This document shows positions 7,577-17,100 of a DNA stretch of 64,000 bases, in pieces. Under the pieces are notes generated by a model. The model ran no database searches and was not told where the DNA came from. It saw only the letters and a program-made list of their open reading frames with translations. Source of the DNA: Bradyrhizobium sp. Arg816 (GTDB taxonomy: Bacteria; Pseudomonadota; Alphaproteobacteria; Rhizobiales; Xanthobacteraceae); the NCBI RefSeq assembly GCF_029989365.1, contig NZ_JAPRAQ010000017.1:62001-126000 (forward strand). The letters are read 5' to 3'. Within the stretch, counting starts at the first letter, position 1, and each line of letters opens with the position of its first letter. A program made the translations under genes and the position numbers.

Positions 7577-9301
7577 TCAGCGCCTTTTGCTTGCCGTTTT
7601 GCGGCCCGCCGGCGATTGTTCGGTCTCCTGATAGGCGCTCGCGGAAACTGCCGCCTGATCGTCCGCGAAGGCTCGAAAACGGACCGGAACGTAGCCGCGC
7701 GAAAGCAGGCTCGCCAACGGATAGACGTTGCGGCAGACGCGGCCGTTGCAGCCACCGGTCGAGGATTCCATCACCTCGGCCTTGCGATCAGGCGTGAACC
7801 GCAGGAACAACATCACGTGCGAGCCCGGCTTGTTCAGCGCATCGCCGGGCCTCAGGTCCCAGGGATTTGCCACGGGGGCTGCGATCGCGGGGATAGCGGC
7901 AGTCGTGTAGTGGACGGAGAGCCCCCACGCGGCGCTGACGAATGCCGAACAGTCGACGCCAGCCACATCCGGCCGTGGCGCATTGCGAGTGCACACATTG
8001 CCGGCCAGCGTTCCGCTCTCGATCCGCTGCCGGAAGTTCGCGAGCGAACCGTGGCAGCCCCAGCAATAGGGTACGCCGCGCACCTCCTGGTTCACCTTTC
8101 CCTGCAGATACCACGGCCGACGAACACGGCTGAAGCCACTGCATTGGCTGTCGGGATCGTTGCCGTAATTCGCCTGCGTCAGCTTCCACTGGATGCCCTC
8201 GAACGCAAACGCTGTCTCGATCGCCTGCTGGCGATTGGACGGTCTCACGGCGGCCGACGCGTCAAATTTGACGTCGGATTGCGGTGCCGGCGCGGCTGCC
8301 GTTCGCGACGGTCGCACGTCGATAATCGAAGCGTTGGTCAGAGGCCTGAAGCCCACGCCAACCACTTCAATACCGTCCGGCTTGGTCCGCAGGAAATAGA
8401 CATCGCCATCGCCCGAGACCGTGACGAACCGCCGGGTCAGCGGCGTATTTTCCAAAGGAAGCTCATAGATTCCTTCGAGACGCCCGTTCGCGGCATAGCG
8501 TGCGACGAACGTGGAGGCATTCTTTCCCGATGGCGGAACGTCCTCCGCCAACACATAGAAGCGGTCACTGTTGTCAATCTCGAGAAACTCTACCGTGCCG
8601 AGCTGGTTGCGCACCCGCAGGCCGAGCTGGCCGATCGTCTCGTTGGTGACCATGGTCTGGATTTCGACCCGTACGCTGGCATTGCCCTTGTCCGGAATGA
8701 TGTCGGCGATCACCGAGCCCTTGCTTCGAGTAGCAACATATTGCCGGTCGGGCTGCCGGGTCGTCTTGATGATGGCCGCGCGGGTGTTCTGGTCGAGCAA
8801 GTCGGTCGCGCTGCCTGGCGCCTGTGATCCCATCTGGGCAAAAGCCGAGACGGCGACCTGGTCGTCCGCGCCGCGGCTCGAGACCTCTTCAAGTTGGATC
8901 ACATCACCACCGAGGCCGCGCGTGGATTGCCCCGGCGCCGCCTTCAGCGTCCGTACGCCGCCGTCCCAAACCATGATGTCGTCGTTGTGGACGACGAGAT
9001 CGGTCGGCTGGACGTCTTTCGGCATCTTGAGGACGTCAGGATCGGAATTTGCCTGTTTCGGGTCAAACTGGAGGATGCGACCGTTGATCTGATCGAGCAC
9101 AAACAGGTTGCCCTGCCCGTCGGCGCTGAGTGCTTGCGGTCCCGCGAGTTCCACGTCCTCGCTGGCCGGAACGATGCCGACCATGGAAGCAGCCGAACCG
9201 CCGGCAAAGCTGCGTACGACAGTATCGTCGGCATACGCCTTGGTTCCAAGAATGCCAGCGCCAACGATGAAGACCCAGATCCAACGATTTGGACGAAGCA
9301 T
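7577..9301 (-). CDS. Periplasmic beta-propeller (NHL-like) fused to NlpC/P60-like cysteine peptidase
   Basis: The 574-residue protein has a signal peptide (residues 1-24) and then an N-terminal repeat region reminiscent of NHL/SMP-30 propellers. Examples are GPQALSADGQGNLFVLDQ, and the YAANGRLEGIYELP and GDGDVYFL strands, spanning about residues 40-330. The C-terminal 190 residues contain GVDCSAFVSAAWGL with candidate nucleophile Cys451, and KPGSHVMLFLRF with His495. That order and spacing match NlpC/P60 peptidases, which usually cut peptidoglycan stem peptides. Extra Cys pairs (CWGC, CNGRVC) suggest disulfides. It heads the operon with the EF-hand caspase and DUF4384 genes. Role as cell-wall amidase or T6SS-related hydrolase is inferred from the fold and location only. 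Confidence 0.7.
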   Translation of the reverse strand: MLRPNRWIWVFIVGAGILGTKAYADDTVVRSFAGGSAASMVGIVPASEDVELAGPQALSADGQGNLFVLDQINGRILQFDPKQANSDPDVLKMPKDVQPTDLVVHNDDIMVWDGGVRTLKAAPGQSTRGLGGDVIQLEEVSSRGADDQVAVSAFAQMGSQAPGSATDLLDQNTRAAIIKTTRQPDRQYVATRSKGSVIADIIPDKGNASVRVEIQTMVTNETIGQLGLRVRNQLGTVEFLEIDNSDRFYVLAEDVPPSGKNASTFVARYAANGRLEGIYELPLENTPLTRRFVTVSGDGDVYFLRTKPDGIEVVGVGFRPLTNASIIDVRPSRTAAAPAPQSDVKFDASAAVRPSNRQQAIETAFAFEGIQWKLTQANYGNDPDSQCSGFSRVRRPWYLQGKVNQEVRGVPYCWGCHGSLANFRQRIESGTLAGNVCTRNAPRPDVAGVDCSAFVSAAWGLSVHYTTAAIPAIAAPVANPWDLRPGDALNKPGSHVMLFLRFTPDRKAEVMESSTGGCNGRVCRNVYPLASLLSRGYVPVRFRAFADDQAAVSASAYQETEQSPAGRKTASKRR

Positions 9302-9459
9302 GTTCGCCTCAATGTACCCCGAACCGATCGCCGCGTCGGATCGACTAATCCGAGATGCCGTTGATGCGGCGCGTCAATTAGTGGTGAGCAATCTCAATCA
9401 CGTTCAATCTATCACTGGACGGTGATAGTCCGAAATGTCTTCAGCTTGCGGTGCAAAAC

Positions 9460-9741
9460 ATGGCCCGGAATAGATTTGAGCAGGTGAGCGAAGTCCAGCC
9501 CGACGCGATCACGCTTGTCCTGAAACGCGACAATGACGGCATCTCCGGATCGATCGTACTGCCGGCCGCCGCGAGCGGGGGACGGCTGACCACCGACCAG
9601 GTCAGCGCGCAGTTGCCGGCTCAGGATGCTTTTCGCGGCGCGATCCGGCTGGCAAACGACGTAAAGCTCGCGCTCGTAGTGTGCGATCCAGACGGGGTCT
9701 GGAAGTCCGAGTGGGGTGATCTTTATCAGCCGATCGATTGA
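9460..9741 (+). CDS. Small hypothetical protein
   Basis: A 93-residue soluble protein with no recognised domain. ATG 9460 is preferred over the in-frame GTG at 9451. It has no signal peptide or membrane segment. Its stop lies just before the DUF4424 gene (ATG 9765), so the two are probably co-transcribed. It is mildly acidic and rich in short beta-prone stretches. No function is proposed. Confidence 0.55.
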   Translation: MARNRFEQVSEVQPDAITLVLKRDNDGISGSIVLPAAASGGRLTTDQVSAQLPAQDAFRGAIRLANDVKLALVVCDPDGVWKSEWGDLYQPID

Positions 9742-9764
9742 CCCGCATCGGATGGAACCAGCAT

Positions 9765-10811
9765 ATGCTGCGACGCCGCATCGAGACCAGCTTGCCGAAC
9801 GGACCCTCCCCCCGGATACGGGCCTTGATGATCGCGCTGCTGGTTGCGACGGGCTCGCCGGCACGCGCCAACGACTCGGCTGCGGAATTGTCGATCGGCG
9901 GGCTCCAGTTCGTACGCACCAATGACGTGGCCATGGAGAGCGAGAACCTTCGTATCGCGCTCGACAGGATTAGCGTTCGCTACCAATTCGCCAACGTCAC
10001 CGCCAAGCCGGTCACGCTTACAGTTGCCTTTCCGCTGCCCGACATCGACCTGTCGGAGGCTGAGAACATCGCACTGCCGTCAGATGATCCGATCAACTTC
10101 GTCGACTTCGAGACCAAGGTCGATGGCAGCCCGGCGCCGCTGACCGTCGATCAGCGCGCCATGGTCGGCAGCAGGGATGTCAGTGCCCTGCTCCGCGAAC
10201 TCAAATTGCCGCTGCTGCCGATTGGTAGCCGCGAGATCCGGGTGACCGACCTGCCTGAGGCGACCCGGGCCCGGCTCGTGGACGACGGACTTCTGATGCC
10301 TGCCGGAATGAGCGACAACGGTCGGAAGCAGTATGCGCCGGGTTGGGTTATCAAGACCTCGGCTGTGCGCCAGCAGGTGTTTCCGCCAATGCGCACCGTC
10401 TTGGTCGAACACCAGTACCGGCCGAGCGTAGGCTCCAGTCCCGACACCATCCTGCGCTCCAGCCTGCGCCGCAGCGGCGCACTCGCTCAGGAAGTCGCGC
10501 GTTACCGGAAAGAGTATTGCGTCCAGGATACGTTCCTCGCCGAACTCGACAAGCGCGCGGGCAGTAACCAGACCAACAGCGCGAATCTGCAGGAGCGGCG
10601 GATATCGTATGTGCTCAAGACTGGCGCGAATTGGGCCGGGCCGATCCGCTCATTCAAACTGACTATCGACCCAGGCGGCAGCGACCGTTTGGTGAGCTTC
10701 TGTCCTGGGCGGCTAAAGGCATCGTCTGCTACTGGAAACATGCTTGAATATACGGCAAGCGACTTCAAGCCGGACGCCGACCTGAAAATCCTGGTGATCG
10801 GAACATTCTGA
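9765..10811 (+). CDS. DUF4424 family periplasmic protein
   Basis: The 348-residue protein starts with a signal peptide (about residues 18-33, ending ARA). The mature part begins NDSAAELSIGGLQF and continues through VRYQFANVTAKPVTLTVAFPLPDI, the typical opening of DUF4424. This is a beta-rich secreted domain of unknown function. The frame is open back to TTG 9738, but ATG 9765 fits the signal peptide better. It is convergent with the kinase gene (ends at 10821) with only nine bases between them. It follows the 93-residue ORF and sits in the cluster of secreted proteins next to the T6SS regulators. Confidence 0.72.
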   Translation: MLRRRIETSLPNGPSPRIRALMIALLVATGSPARANDSAAELSIGGLQFVRTNDVAMESENLRIALDRISVRYQFANVTAKPVTLTVAFPLPDIDLSEAENIALPSDDPINFVDFETKVDGSPAPLTVDQRAMVGSRDVSALLRELKLPLLPIGSREIRVTDLPEATRARLVDDGLLMPAGMSDNGRKQYAPGWVIKTSAVRQQVFPPMRTVLVEHQYRPSVGSSPDTILRSSLRRSGALAQEVARYRKEYCVQDTFLAELDKRAGSNQTNSANLQERRISYVLKTGANWAGPIRSFKLTIDPGGSDRLVSFCPGRLKASSATGNMLEYTASDFKPDADLKILVIGTF

Positions 10812-10820
10812 GCGTGCCGG

Positions 10821-12629
10821 TCAATTGGTGAGCAGCACGTAGCGTGCGGCCGCGATGACAGTCACCTTGTTGCGCTGAGCCTCGCTTAGCGCCTGCAGAA
10901 AGAACGTGTCGGCAGCCATCGGTCGCGGCTGGCGCAATGAGTCCAGAACCTGCGGAACCGCCACGACCAACAGCAATTGCGGACCGCTCGCGCGCGCTGT
11001 CGGGAGCGTAAACGAAAGTGAGTCGATGCCCGGCTTCAGAAGGTAAGAGAGGCTCTGGACTTCGCCGCGGTCCGACACCATGAGCAGCTCGACCACGCGG
11101 TTGGCAAAGTTCTCAATGGTCCCATTGAGGGTTTCACCGCCCTTCAGCTCTGTCGCCGACAGGGTGATGCGCGGCATTCGCGCCTGATCGCTCCCGACCT
11201 GACTCAAGAACTTGACGGCTGGGCATTGCGCCTGGGTCACTTGCCTGACGCCGACCGAAGCTTCGAAACCCTGCTCACGCCGAAACGCTTTGTCGAAGGT
11301 GTCGAATGGGGCGGTCGAGGCACCGAACCCTTCGATGACAGCCGCATTTGGGCTCACAGCAATCGGCAAGACAAAGAAGCAGTCACCGCCAGAATATTGG
11401 GCCACGTATTTGCGGATGCGCTCAGCTCGCCCCGGCCCATCGAGTGTCGGAGACGGCGTTGCCGTCGGCTGCGCGGACAACTTCTCTGTCTCTTGGCGTC
11501 CGGGCTGTGGTCCAGCGGGCTCGACCTTCGGCGGCACCATTGTTCCAGCGAGTTTCGGAGGTGGCGGCAAGACCGCGGTGCCGGGCGCTGACCAGACCAG
11601 CTTGTAGAAGGCATATCCACCACCGCCGACCAGCAGCAACAATGCCGCCACGCCCGCCCCCAGCCAGAGGCCGCGCGCGCTCCGCGCGGTCGACGGCATC
11701 CTGTCCTGCGACGCCGGCGCCGCGCCTTCCGGCCGCCGTAGCGGATCGAAGCCATATAACGGCGCGGCCGGTGTCTGGGCCGAACCGGTTGGCGTCCAGC
11801 TGGCGACCTCCCCCATGGTCGGGCGCAACGCCGGATCAGGCTGCAGCATCCGCTCCAGCAAAGGCCGGATTCGCATATCAACCGCACCGAGATCGGGCAC
11901 ACGCCGGCGCTTCTCCACCAGCTGAAACTGGCTGCCGCCCATGTCGAGTTTCTGTCCGGTCAGCGCATGGAACAGCACAAGACCGAAGCTGTAGACATCG
12001 GATTTCGCTGTCACGTCATTGCCGTACAACCCAACCTGTTCCGGCGATGCGTAATTGTCCTTGCCGGCGAAGCCCGAGCCGATGATGGTCTTGTCACCCA
12101 TCTGGGTCGACCGCGCGATGCCGAAGTCGATGATCTTGGCCCGCCTGACATCGTCGAGCGGAACGATGATGTTGTCCGGAGAAACGTCGCGATGGATGAT
12201 GCCGTGCTCATGGGCGGCCTCCAGTCCCGATGCGACGCGCTGCATCAGCCTGATCAGCGCTTCGAAGGCCAACGGCCCATCGTCGAGCATGTTCGAGAGC
12301 GAGCGGCCATTCACGAATTCCATCGCGAGATAAGGTCGCTGCAGCACCGGCTCCACGGTAAACAGGAAGTAGCGAACGATCGCGTCATGCGGAAGATTGT
12401 GGAGTGCCGCGGCCTCTCGACGGAACAGCGCGAGCGCCGCCTCGTTGTCAACCATGTCGGGCAGCAGCATTTTCACCGCAACGGGCGATCCAGTCTGGAT
12501 CTCACGGCATTTGTAGACCTCACCCATGCCGCCCGCGCCGATCACCGCTTCGATCTCGTAAATGCCGTTGAGACGGGTGCCGGGCGGCACGCCGTGATAG
12601 GACGATCGGAACGGATCGTTCGGGGTCAT
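10821..12629 (-). CDS. ppkA: T6SS-associated transmembrane Ser/Thr protein kinase
   Basis: The Hanks-type kinase domain occupies residues 24-280. It has a Gly-rich loop (GAGGMGEVYK), Lys53 in AVKML, the catalytic loop HRDVSPDN (146-153) and DFG (168-170). All key catalytic residues are present. A Pro/Ala linker leads to one membrane segment (about 321-342), then a Pro-rich stretch and a periplasmic domain of about 220 residues. The gene overlaps the phosphatase gene by ATGA and is the last gene of the minus-strand T6SS operon. In Pseudomonas and Agrobacterium, PpkA kinases switch T6SS assembly on by phosphorylating Fha or TssL, opposed by PppA. The same pairing here supports that role; the periplasmic domain may sense envelope signals (inference). 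Confidence 0.88.
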   Translation of the reverse strand: MTPNDPFRSSYHGVPPGTRLNGIYEIEAVIGAGGMGEVYKCREIQTGSPVAVKMLLPDMVDNEAALALFRREAAALHNLPHDAIVRYFLFTVEPVLQRPYLAMEFVNGRSLSNMLDDGPLAFEALIRLMQRVASGLEAAHEHGIIHRDVSPDNIIVPLDDVRRAKIIDFGIARSTQMGDKTIIGSGFAGKDNYASPEQVGLYGNDVTAKSDVYSFGLVLFHALTGQKLDMGGSQFQLVEKRRRVPDLGAVDMRIRPLLERMLQPDPALRPTMGEVASWTPTGSAQTPAAPLYGFDPLRRPEGAAPASQDRMPSTARSARGLWLGAGVAALLLLVGGGGYAFYKLVWSAPGTAVLPPPPKLAGTMVPPKVEPAGPQPGRQETEKLSAQPTATPSPTLDGPGRAERIRKYVAQYSGGDCFFVLPIAVSPNAAVIEGFGASTAPFDTFDKAFRREQGFEASVGVRQVTQAQCPAVKFLSQVGSDQARMPRITLSATELKGGETLNGTIENFANRVVELLMVSDRGEVQSLSYLLKPGIDSLSFTLPTARASGPQLLLVVAVPQVLDSLRQPRPMAADTFFLQALSEAQRNKVTVIAAARYVLLTN

Positions 12630-13402
12630 GGTTGCGGCTCCCGATTGAGCGGAGATCTTGTCGCCTCCTGAGATCGTGGCGTCAGCAGTCGCACGATCAC
12701 AATCGTCACGTTGTCAAGCCCGCCACGATCAAGAGCCAGCGCGAGCATGTCATCGCAAGCCGCCTGGGCGCGTCGCGTAGCCGCGTGCTGCAGGATCTCG
12801 TCGTCCTGCACGTGCCTGGTCAGGCCATCGCTGCAGATCACGAAGATATCCTCCGGCTCGGCCGGGCCTGTCACCACCTCAAATTCCGGATCATCGGCGA
12901 CACCGACGGCACGAGTAATGGCATTGCTCGGCCAATCGTTCACGTCTTCGCGCGACAACGCGCCTTCGGCGATCAGTTCCTCCAGTTCGCTGTGATCATG
13001 CGACACTTGGCTAATTGCGCCACGACTGATCAGGTAGACCCGGCTGTCACCCGCCCATATGCAGGCATAGTAGCTATCGCGAACGAGCAGAACCGCCGCT
13101 GTGGTCCCGACGGTGGCACCCTGTCGTTCATGACTTAGCGCCAGTATCTGCTGGTTTGCGCTGAACAGCCGCTCCTCGCATTCCGCCAGCAGGTCTGCGG
13201 CTGATTCTGGCGTGCCGATCGCGTCAAGCGACTGCACGACAATGCGGCTGGCGAGATCGCCGGCCTCGTGACCACCCATACCGTCGGCGACCGCCCAAAG
13301 GCCGACGTCGGTTCGTACCAAACATGAATCCTCGTTCCGCTCCCGCACCCGTCCGGCATGGGTGACGCTACCAACATCGAACAAGGATGGAATATGCACC
13401 AT
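12626..13402 (-). CDS. pppA: PP2C-family Ser/Thr phosphatase
   Basis: The 258-residue protein carries the PP2C metal-binding and catalytic motifs. These are the N-terminal RERNEDS, ADGMGGHEAGDLAS, the WAGDSRVYLI segment and the C-terminal ICSDGLTRHV plus DNVTIVIV. Length and motif order match stand-alone PppA/Stp1 enzymes, which need Mn or Mg. It starts six bases after tagF and overlaps the kinase by ATGA, so kinase and phosphatase are translationally coupled. By analogy it dephosphorylates the kinase's T6SS targets. Confidence 0.92.
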   Translation of the reverse strand: MVHIPSLFDVGSVTHAGRVRERNEDSCLVRTDVGLWAVADGMGGHEAGDLASRIVVQSLDAIGTPESAADLLAECEERLFSANQQILALSHERQGATVGTTAAVLLVRDSYYACIWAGDSRVYLISRGAISQVSHDHSELEELIAEGALSREDVNDWPSNAITRAVGVADDPEFEVVTGPAEPEDIFVICSDGLTRHVQDDEILQHAATRRAQAACDDMLALALDRGGLDNVTIVIVRLLTPRSQEATRSPLNREPQP

Positions 13403-13408
13403 CGCGTG

Positions 13409-14110
13409 TCACCCATTCCCGGATGCCGCGTGGCCGAGATCACCGGTCAGCAGCGTGATGTAGTGAAACGGATCTGGTAATCCGCGGCAACTCAGCGCCA
13501 TTGGCGGAAAGCCTTCCCCTCCGGCGGTCCACCAGAAGCTAGCCGCGGCGTACACCTGTGGGTTGGCGGTGCAAAGTGCTGCAAACGACCCCGCGAAGGC
13601 GTCGACCGCCGAAGCCCTGCCCATTGCCGCAGTACCAAGCGACGTGATCGGCGGGCCGCCGGCGATGGTCTCCTGCAGTCGTGGCACCGCAAGCCGATCC
13701 AATGCATCGGAGATCTGCTCGAAGGTTGCGGCCCGATCCAGCGTCGAAAGCATGAACGCTTCCACTTGCCCGAACCATTCGTCCTGCGGATCAATGCTCG
13801 GCGGCGGCAGCGAGACGGCCTCGCCGGTCACCGCATGCAGGGTCAAGGGATAGTATCGCCCCACCCCGTCGAGCGAGGGCATGATGGCACCCGCCACTGT
13901 CGTGCCGCAGATCGCGGCGCCGAGCCAAAACCGCCAGACCGGCGCGGTCAGAAAGGCCTGCTGCCATCCTGGGCCAAGCTGGTGGCGACTTGCTGACAGC
14001 GCGGCCTGTACCCACGGCTCCCAGGCTTCCAGGAAGCTGCGCGGGGTCGCGATCGCGATGAAATCGCGCTTGGCGCCGATTTTGCCGAATAGCCCGCAAC
14101 GCATGGTCAT
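13409..14110 (-). CDS. tagF: Type VI secretion system-associated protein TagF
   Basis: The 233-residue protein begins MTMRCGLFGKIGAKRDFI, typical of TagF/ImpM, and contains SRHQLGPGW and WRFWLGAAICG. The ATG at 14110 overlaps the tssM stop as ATGA, so it is preferred over an upstream ATG at 14125. TagF represses T6SS activity post-translationally in Pseudomonas and Agrobacterium, acting with Fha and sometimes fused to PppA. Here it directly precedes pppA with a six-base gap, matching that functional link. Confidence 0.88.
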   Translation of the reverse strand: MTMRCGLFGKIGAKRDFIAIATPRSFLEAWEPWVQAALSASRHQLGPGWQQAFLTAPVWRFWLGAAICGTTVAGAIMPSLDGVGRYYPLTLHAVTGEAVSLPPPSIDPQDEWFGQVEAFMLSTLDRAATFEQISDALDRLAVPRLQETIAGGPPITSLGTAAMGRASAVDAFAGSFAALCTANPQVYAAASFWWTAGGEGFPPMALSCRGLPDPFHYITLLTGDLGHAASGNG

Positions 14111-17100
14111 ATCCCGGTCGGGCAACGAAACTCGCGCAGCACTGACAGGTTCAGCGGGTTGCGCAACGACCCAGTCGAAATTTGATAGTTGAGCTCGCGC
14201 CCCGCGACGATGAAAGTCGCGCTGGCCGTTTCCGCTTTCACAACCAACGAGCCCGCCTCCAGCATCCGAAATAACGACCAGGGACCAATGCGCTCGAGCA
14301 CGGATGGCGCGCCGGTGTCGTTACTGACTGAAATCGCCGTTCGCGGCGCCGGGCCCGGCCATAGGACGGTCGTTGGCGAGTTGCTCTGTGGCGGTGGTGG
14401 CGGTGGCGTCGGTTGCGGACCGCCGAACAAGGACGAAGTGGCCGGTCCGGGAATGGTTGGGCTCGCAATCGTGGTGCCGCCGATCTCGGTCTTGACGGTC
14501 ACGCCTGGCCCCGGTGCCCCAGGAGGCCGGATCGCGAAAGAAACGGCGGGCACACCGCCGCCCGTCTGGAAGAACGCATCCCGGATATAAGCCGCATTCT
14601 GGAATTGTTTGAGCGTGTCGGGCGAGAACGACCGACCAACGGGGCTCTCCTTGCGCCAAGCCCAGTCCGACCGCGACGTGTCGGCATAAGGTGCCAGGTA
14701 CTGGGTGAAGAACTTGTCCATAACGCCATTCGGACTGAACAATTTGGCAAAATCCGCCAGCGGGACTTCCTGGCCGCTGCTGCGGACAAACGGGTAGCGG
14801 TTGGTCACGGTCTGTTGGCAGACCGGCGTGACCTGATCGCGCAACGTTTGCAGGATTTGCCCGGCGGTTGAAGCCGCGATGCTGCCTTCGAACTCCGCGG
14901 CTGCTGCGCGCAGCATGTCGGAGAATGGCGGCGGCATGCGCGAGGCATTGTTGCGGAGCGCTGCGACCTGGGTCTGAAGCGCAGCCGTGGCCTGTGCCGT
15001 CAGTTGGGGATTCTCGATGATCAACGTCAAGTTCTGCGAGATGTCGTTCAGGTTCGCGATGGTCGAGTCGATCGGCCGGCGGGTGCTCTCGCCTTCGAGC
15101 GCCGCGTGGTAAGGTTTGAACTGCGCCTCGATCGTCGCGCCAGGCGGTCCATCCTGGGCATTCGTGAAGAGTGCCGGAGCCGGTGCGGCAGCTGGCGCCG
15201 AAGCGTTCGCCGGCTTCGCCCGTTCCTTGGTCAGCATCGTCTCGTCGCGCACCGATTCCAGAATTTGCCGCATCGGCGAGGTCGGCGCCGAAAGCGCCCG
15301 CAGCACCTCGTATTTCGGCTTGTCGGCGAGCAACTTCTTCAGGCGCAGGCTCCCGAGCGCCGTTCGCCAGGTCGTCACGAAATCGTTGGAATAGATGTTG
15401 AGCAGATCGCCGGCCAGATTGTCGTACTGCTGGTCGATGGCCGACTGCTGGCCTGCATCACCCAAAACCCATCGCTCCCGCTTCATCCGCCCAGACAATC
15501 CGGACAGCCGGGCGACGAACTTCTGCTGGAAGCCGTTATACGTGAAGAACTCAGGTACCCGCACCGCATCCAAAGGCTGCCCCGTCGTGGTTTCGAACAC
15601 GACACCCATGTCGGGTCCGCCATGGCGGCTAGCGATCCAGTCGCCAGCGGTCGATGCGCGAGCCTCCGATTTCAGAAACTCGTAGGCACGTTGCGACACG
15701 CTCAGGCGCGCCAGGGAGCTCTGGGCCTGCTTGATCAATCGGCCGTCGAGTTCGACCAGCGGCTGCTGCTCGGTCTCGAGGTCGAACATTGCCACGAGGT
15801 TCTCGTCGAGCAGACGCCGCCCTTCCGCGTTGGTGGCGCCAGGATAGAGGTTGTCCGCCCAGTCACGTTGCATCCAGGAGCGGATCAGCTCGCGGTCCGG
15901 CGACTGCAGGCCGCCGACCATCAGATAGACCTTGAGCGCCTCGTAGACGAAGGCAGGTTCGTTGATGCGCGCATTGAGCTGCTCCTCGAGGCGATACAGC
16001 AGGCGCGGCCGGAACATGCGCTCAAGCGCCGTATGATAGGCCGCCTTCGAGGGCGACAGCAGGCGGGCGTGCTGACTGAGCCCGTAGCGAGCCGACAGCG
16101 GCACCGACTCGCCGCGCGATCCGTAGCCTGCCGGGGCGTTGCGCAGCCGGTAGAGTAGCGGCAGCACCTTGTCGAGATCATGATCGGCAATCAGCGTCTG
16201 CTTGATAAGTGGTGCGCCGGCGGCCGCATACTCGCTATCCGCTTGCAGGCTTTGCTCGATCAAATCGGAGTTCCGCTTGTAGCTCATCAGCCAAGCTGCG
16301 ATCAGTCCGATCGAGACCAGGCCGATCAATGACAGGGCCGCGGTTTTCAGGATCAGCGCGCGGCGCACCGCGGCACGGTCGGTCGAGACCCAGTCGGCCT
16401 CGCCGATGATGACCTTGGAAATCAGATCGGCGAGGAAGAAGCTCTTGCCCGTGCCCGAATAGGATCCGGAACCGACCTCCTCAGCGCCGAACGTACGTGC
16501 CAGCGACCCGATCAATTGATCGATCGGCGTGCCCTGCTGCGTACCCGAGGTAAAGTAGAAGCCGCGCAGGTTCGCGTTCACGTGATAGCGCGTCGGCTCG
16601 AAGATCTGGTTGAGGAAGTCGTGGATCTGGGGCTTGAGCCGCGCCATCTGTGCCGGAAAGCCGAACAATTGCACGCGGTGCTGGGGCGTCGGCTCGTCCT
16701 GCAGACGGTCGAGCGTCTCCTCGCTCAGGCGCTCCAGCAGACGGTCGAACTCGACCGGGATCTGCCCCACCAGATTCTGGGTCTTGTCTGCGGTCTGGAA
16801 CGTGGCACCCCAAACCTGGCGGCGGCCGGCCTCCCCGAGATAGGCGAAATACTCGGTGAAGCCGGCAACGAGATCGGCTTTGGTAAATAGCGCGTAGACC
16901 GGGAAGCTGACCTTGAGCCTCTGATGCAACTCGAGCAGGCGCATCCTGATGGCATCGGCGTGAAGTGCGAGTTCCTGCTTCGGCAGCGTCAGGATGTCTT
17001 CGATGCTGATGGCGACAAGGACGCCGTTGATCGGCTGGCGCGACCGGCTTTTCTTCAGGATGTCCAGGAACGCCAGCCAGCTGTCCTTGTCGGCCTTGCT

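Noticed and set aside
15004..16158. 384-codon plus-strand frame inside tssM
   Set aside because: It is antisense to tssM, is Arg-rich as expected from GC-rich shadow frames, and matches nothing.
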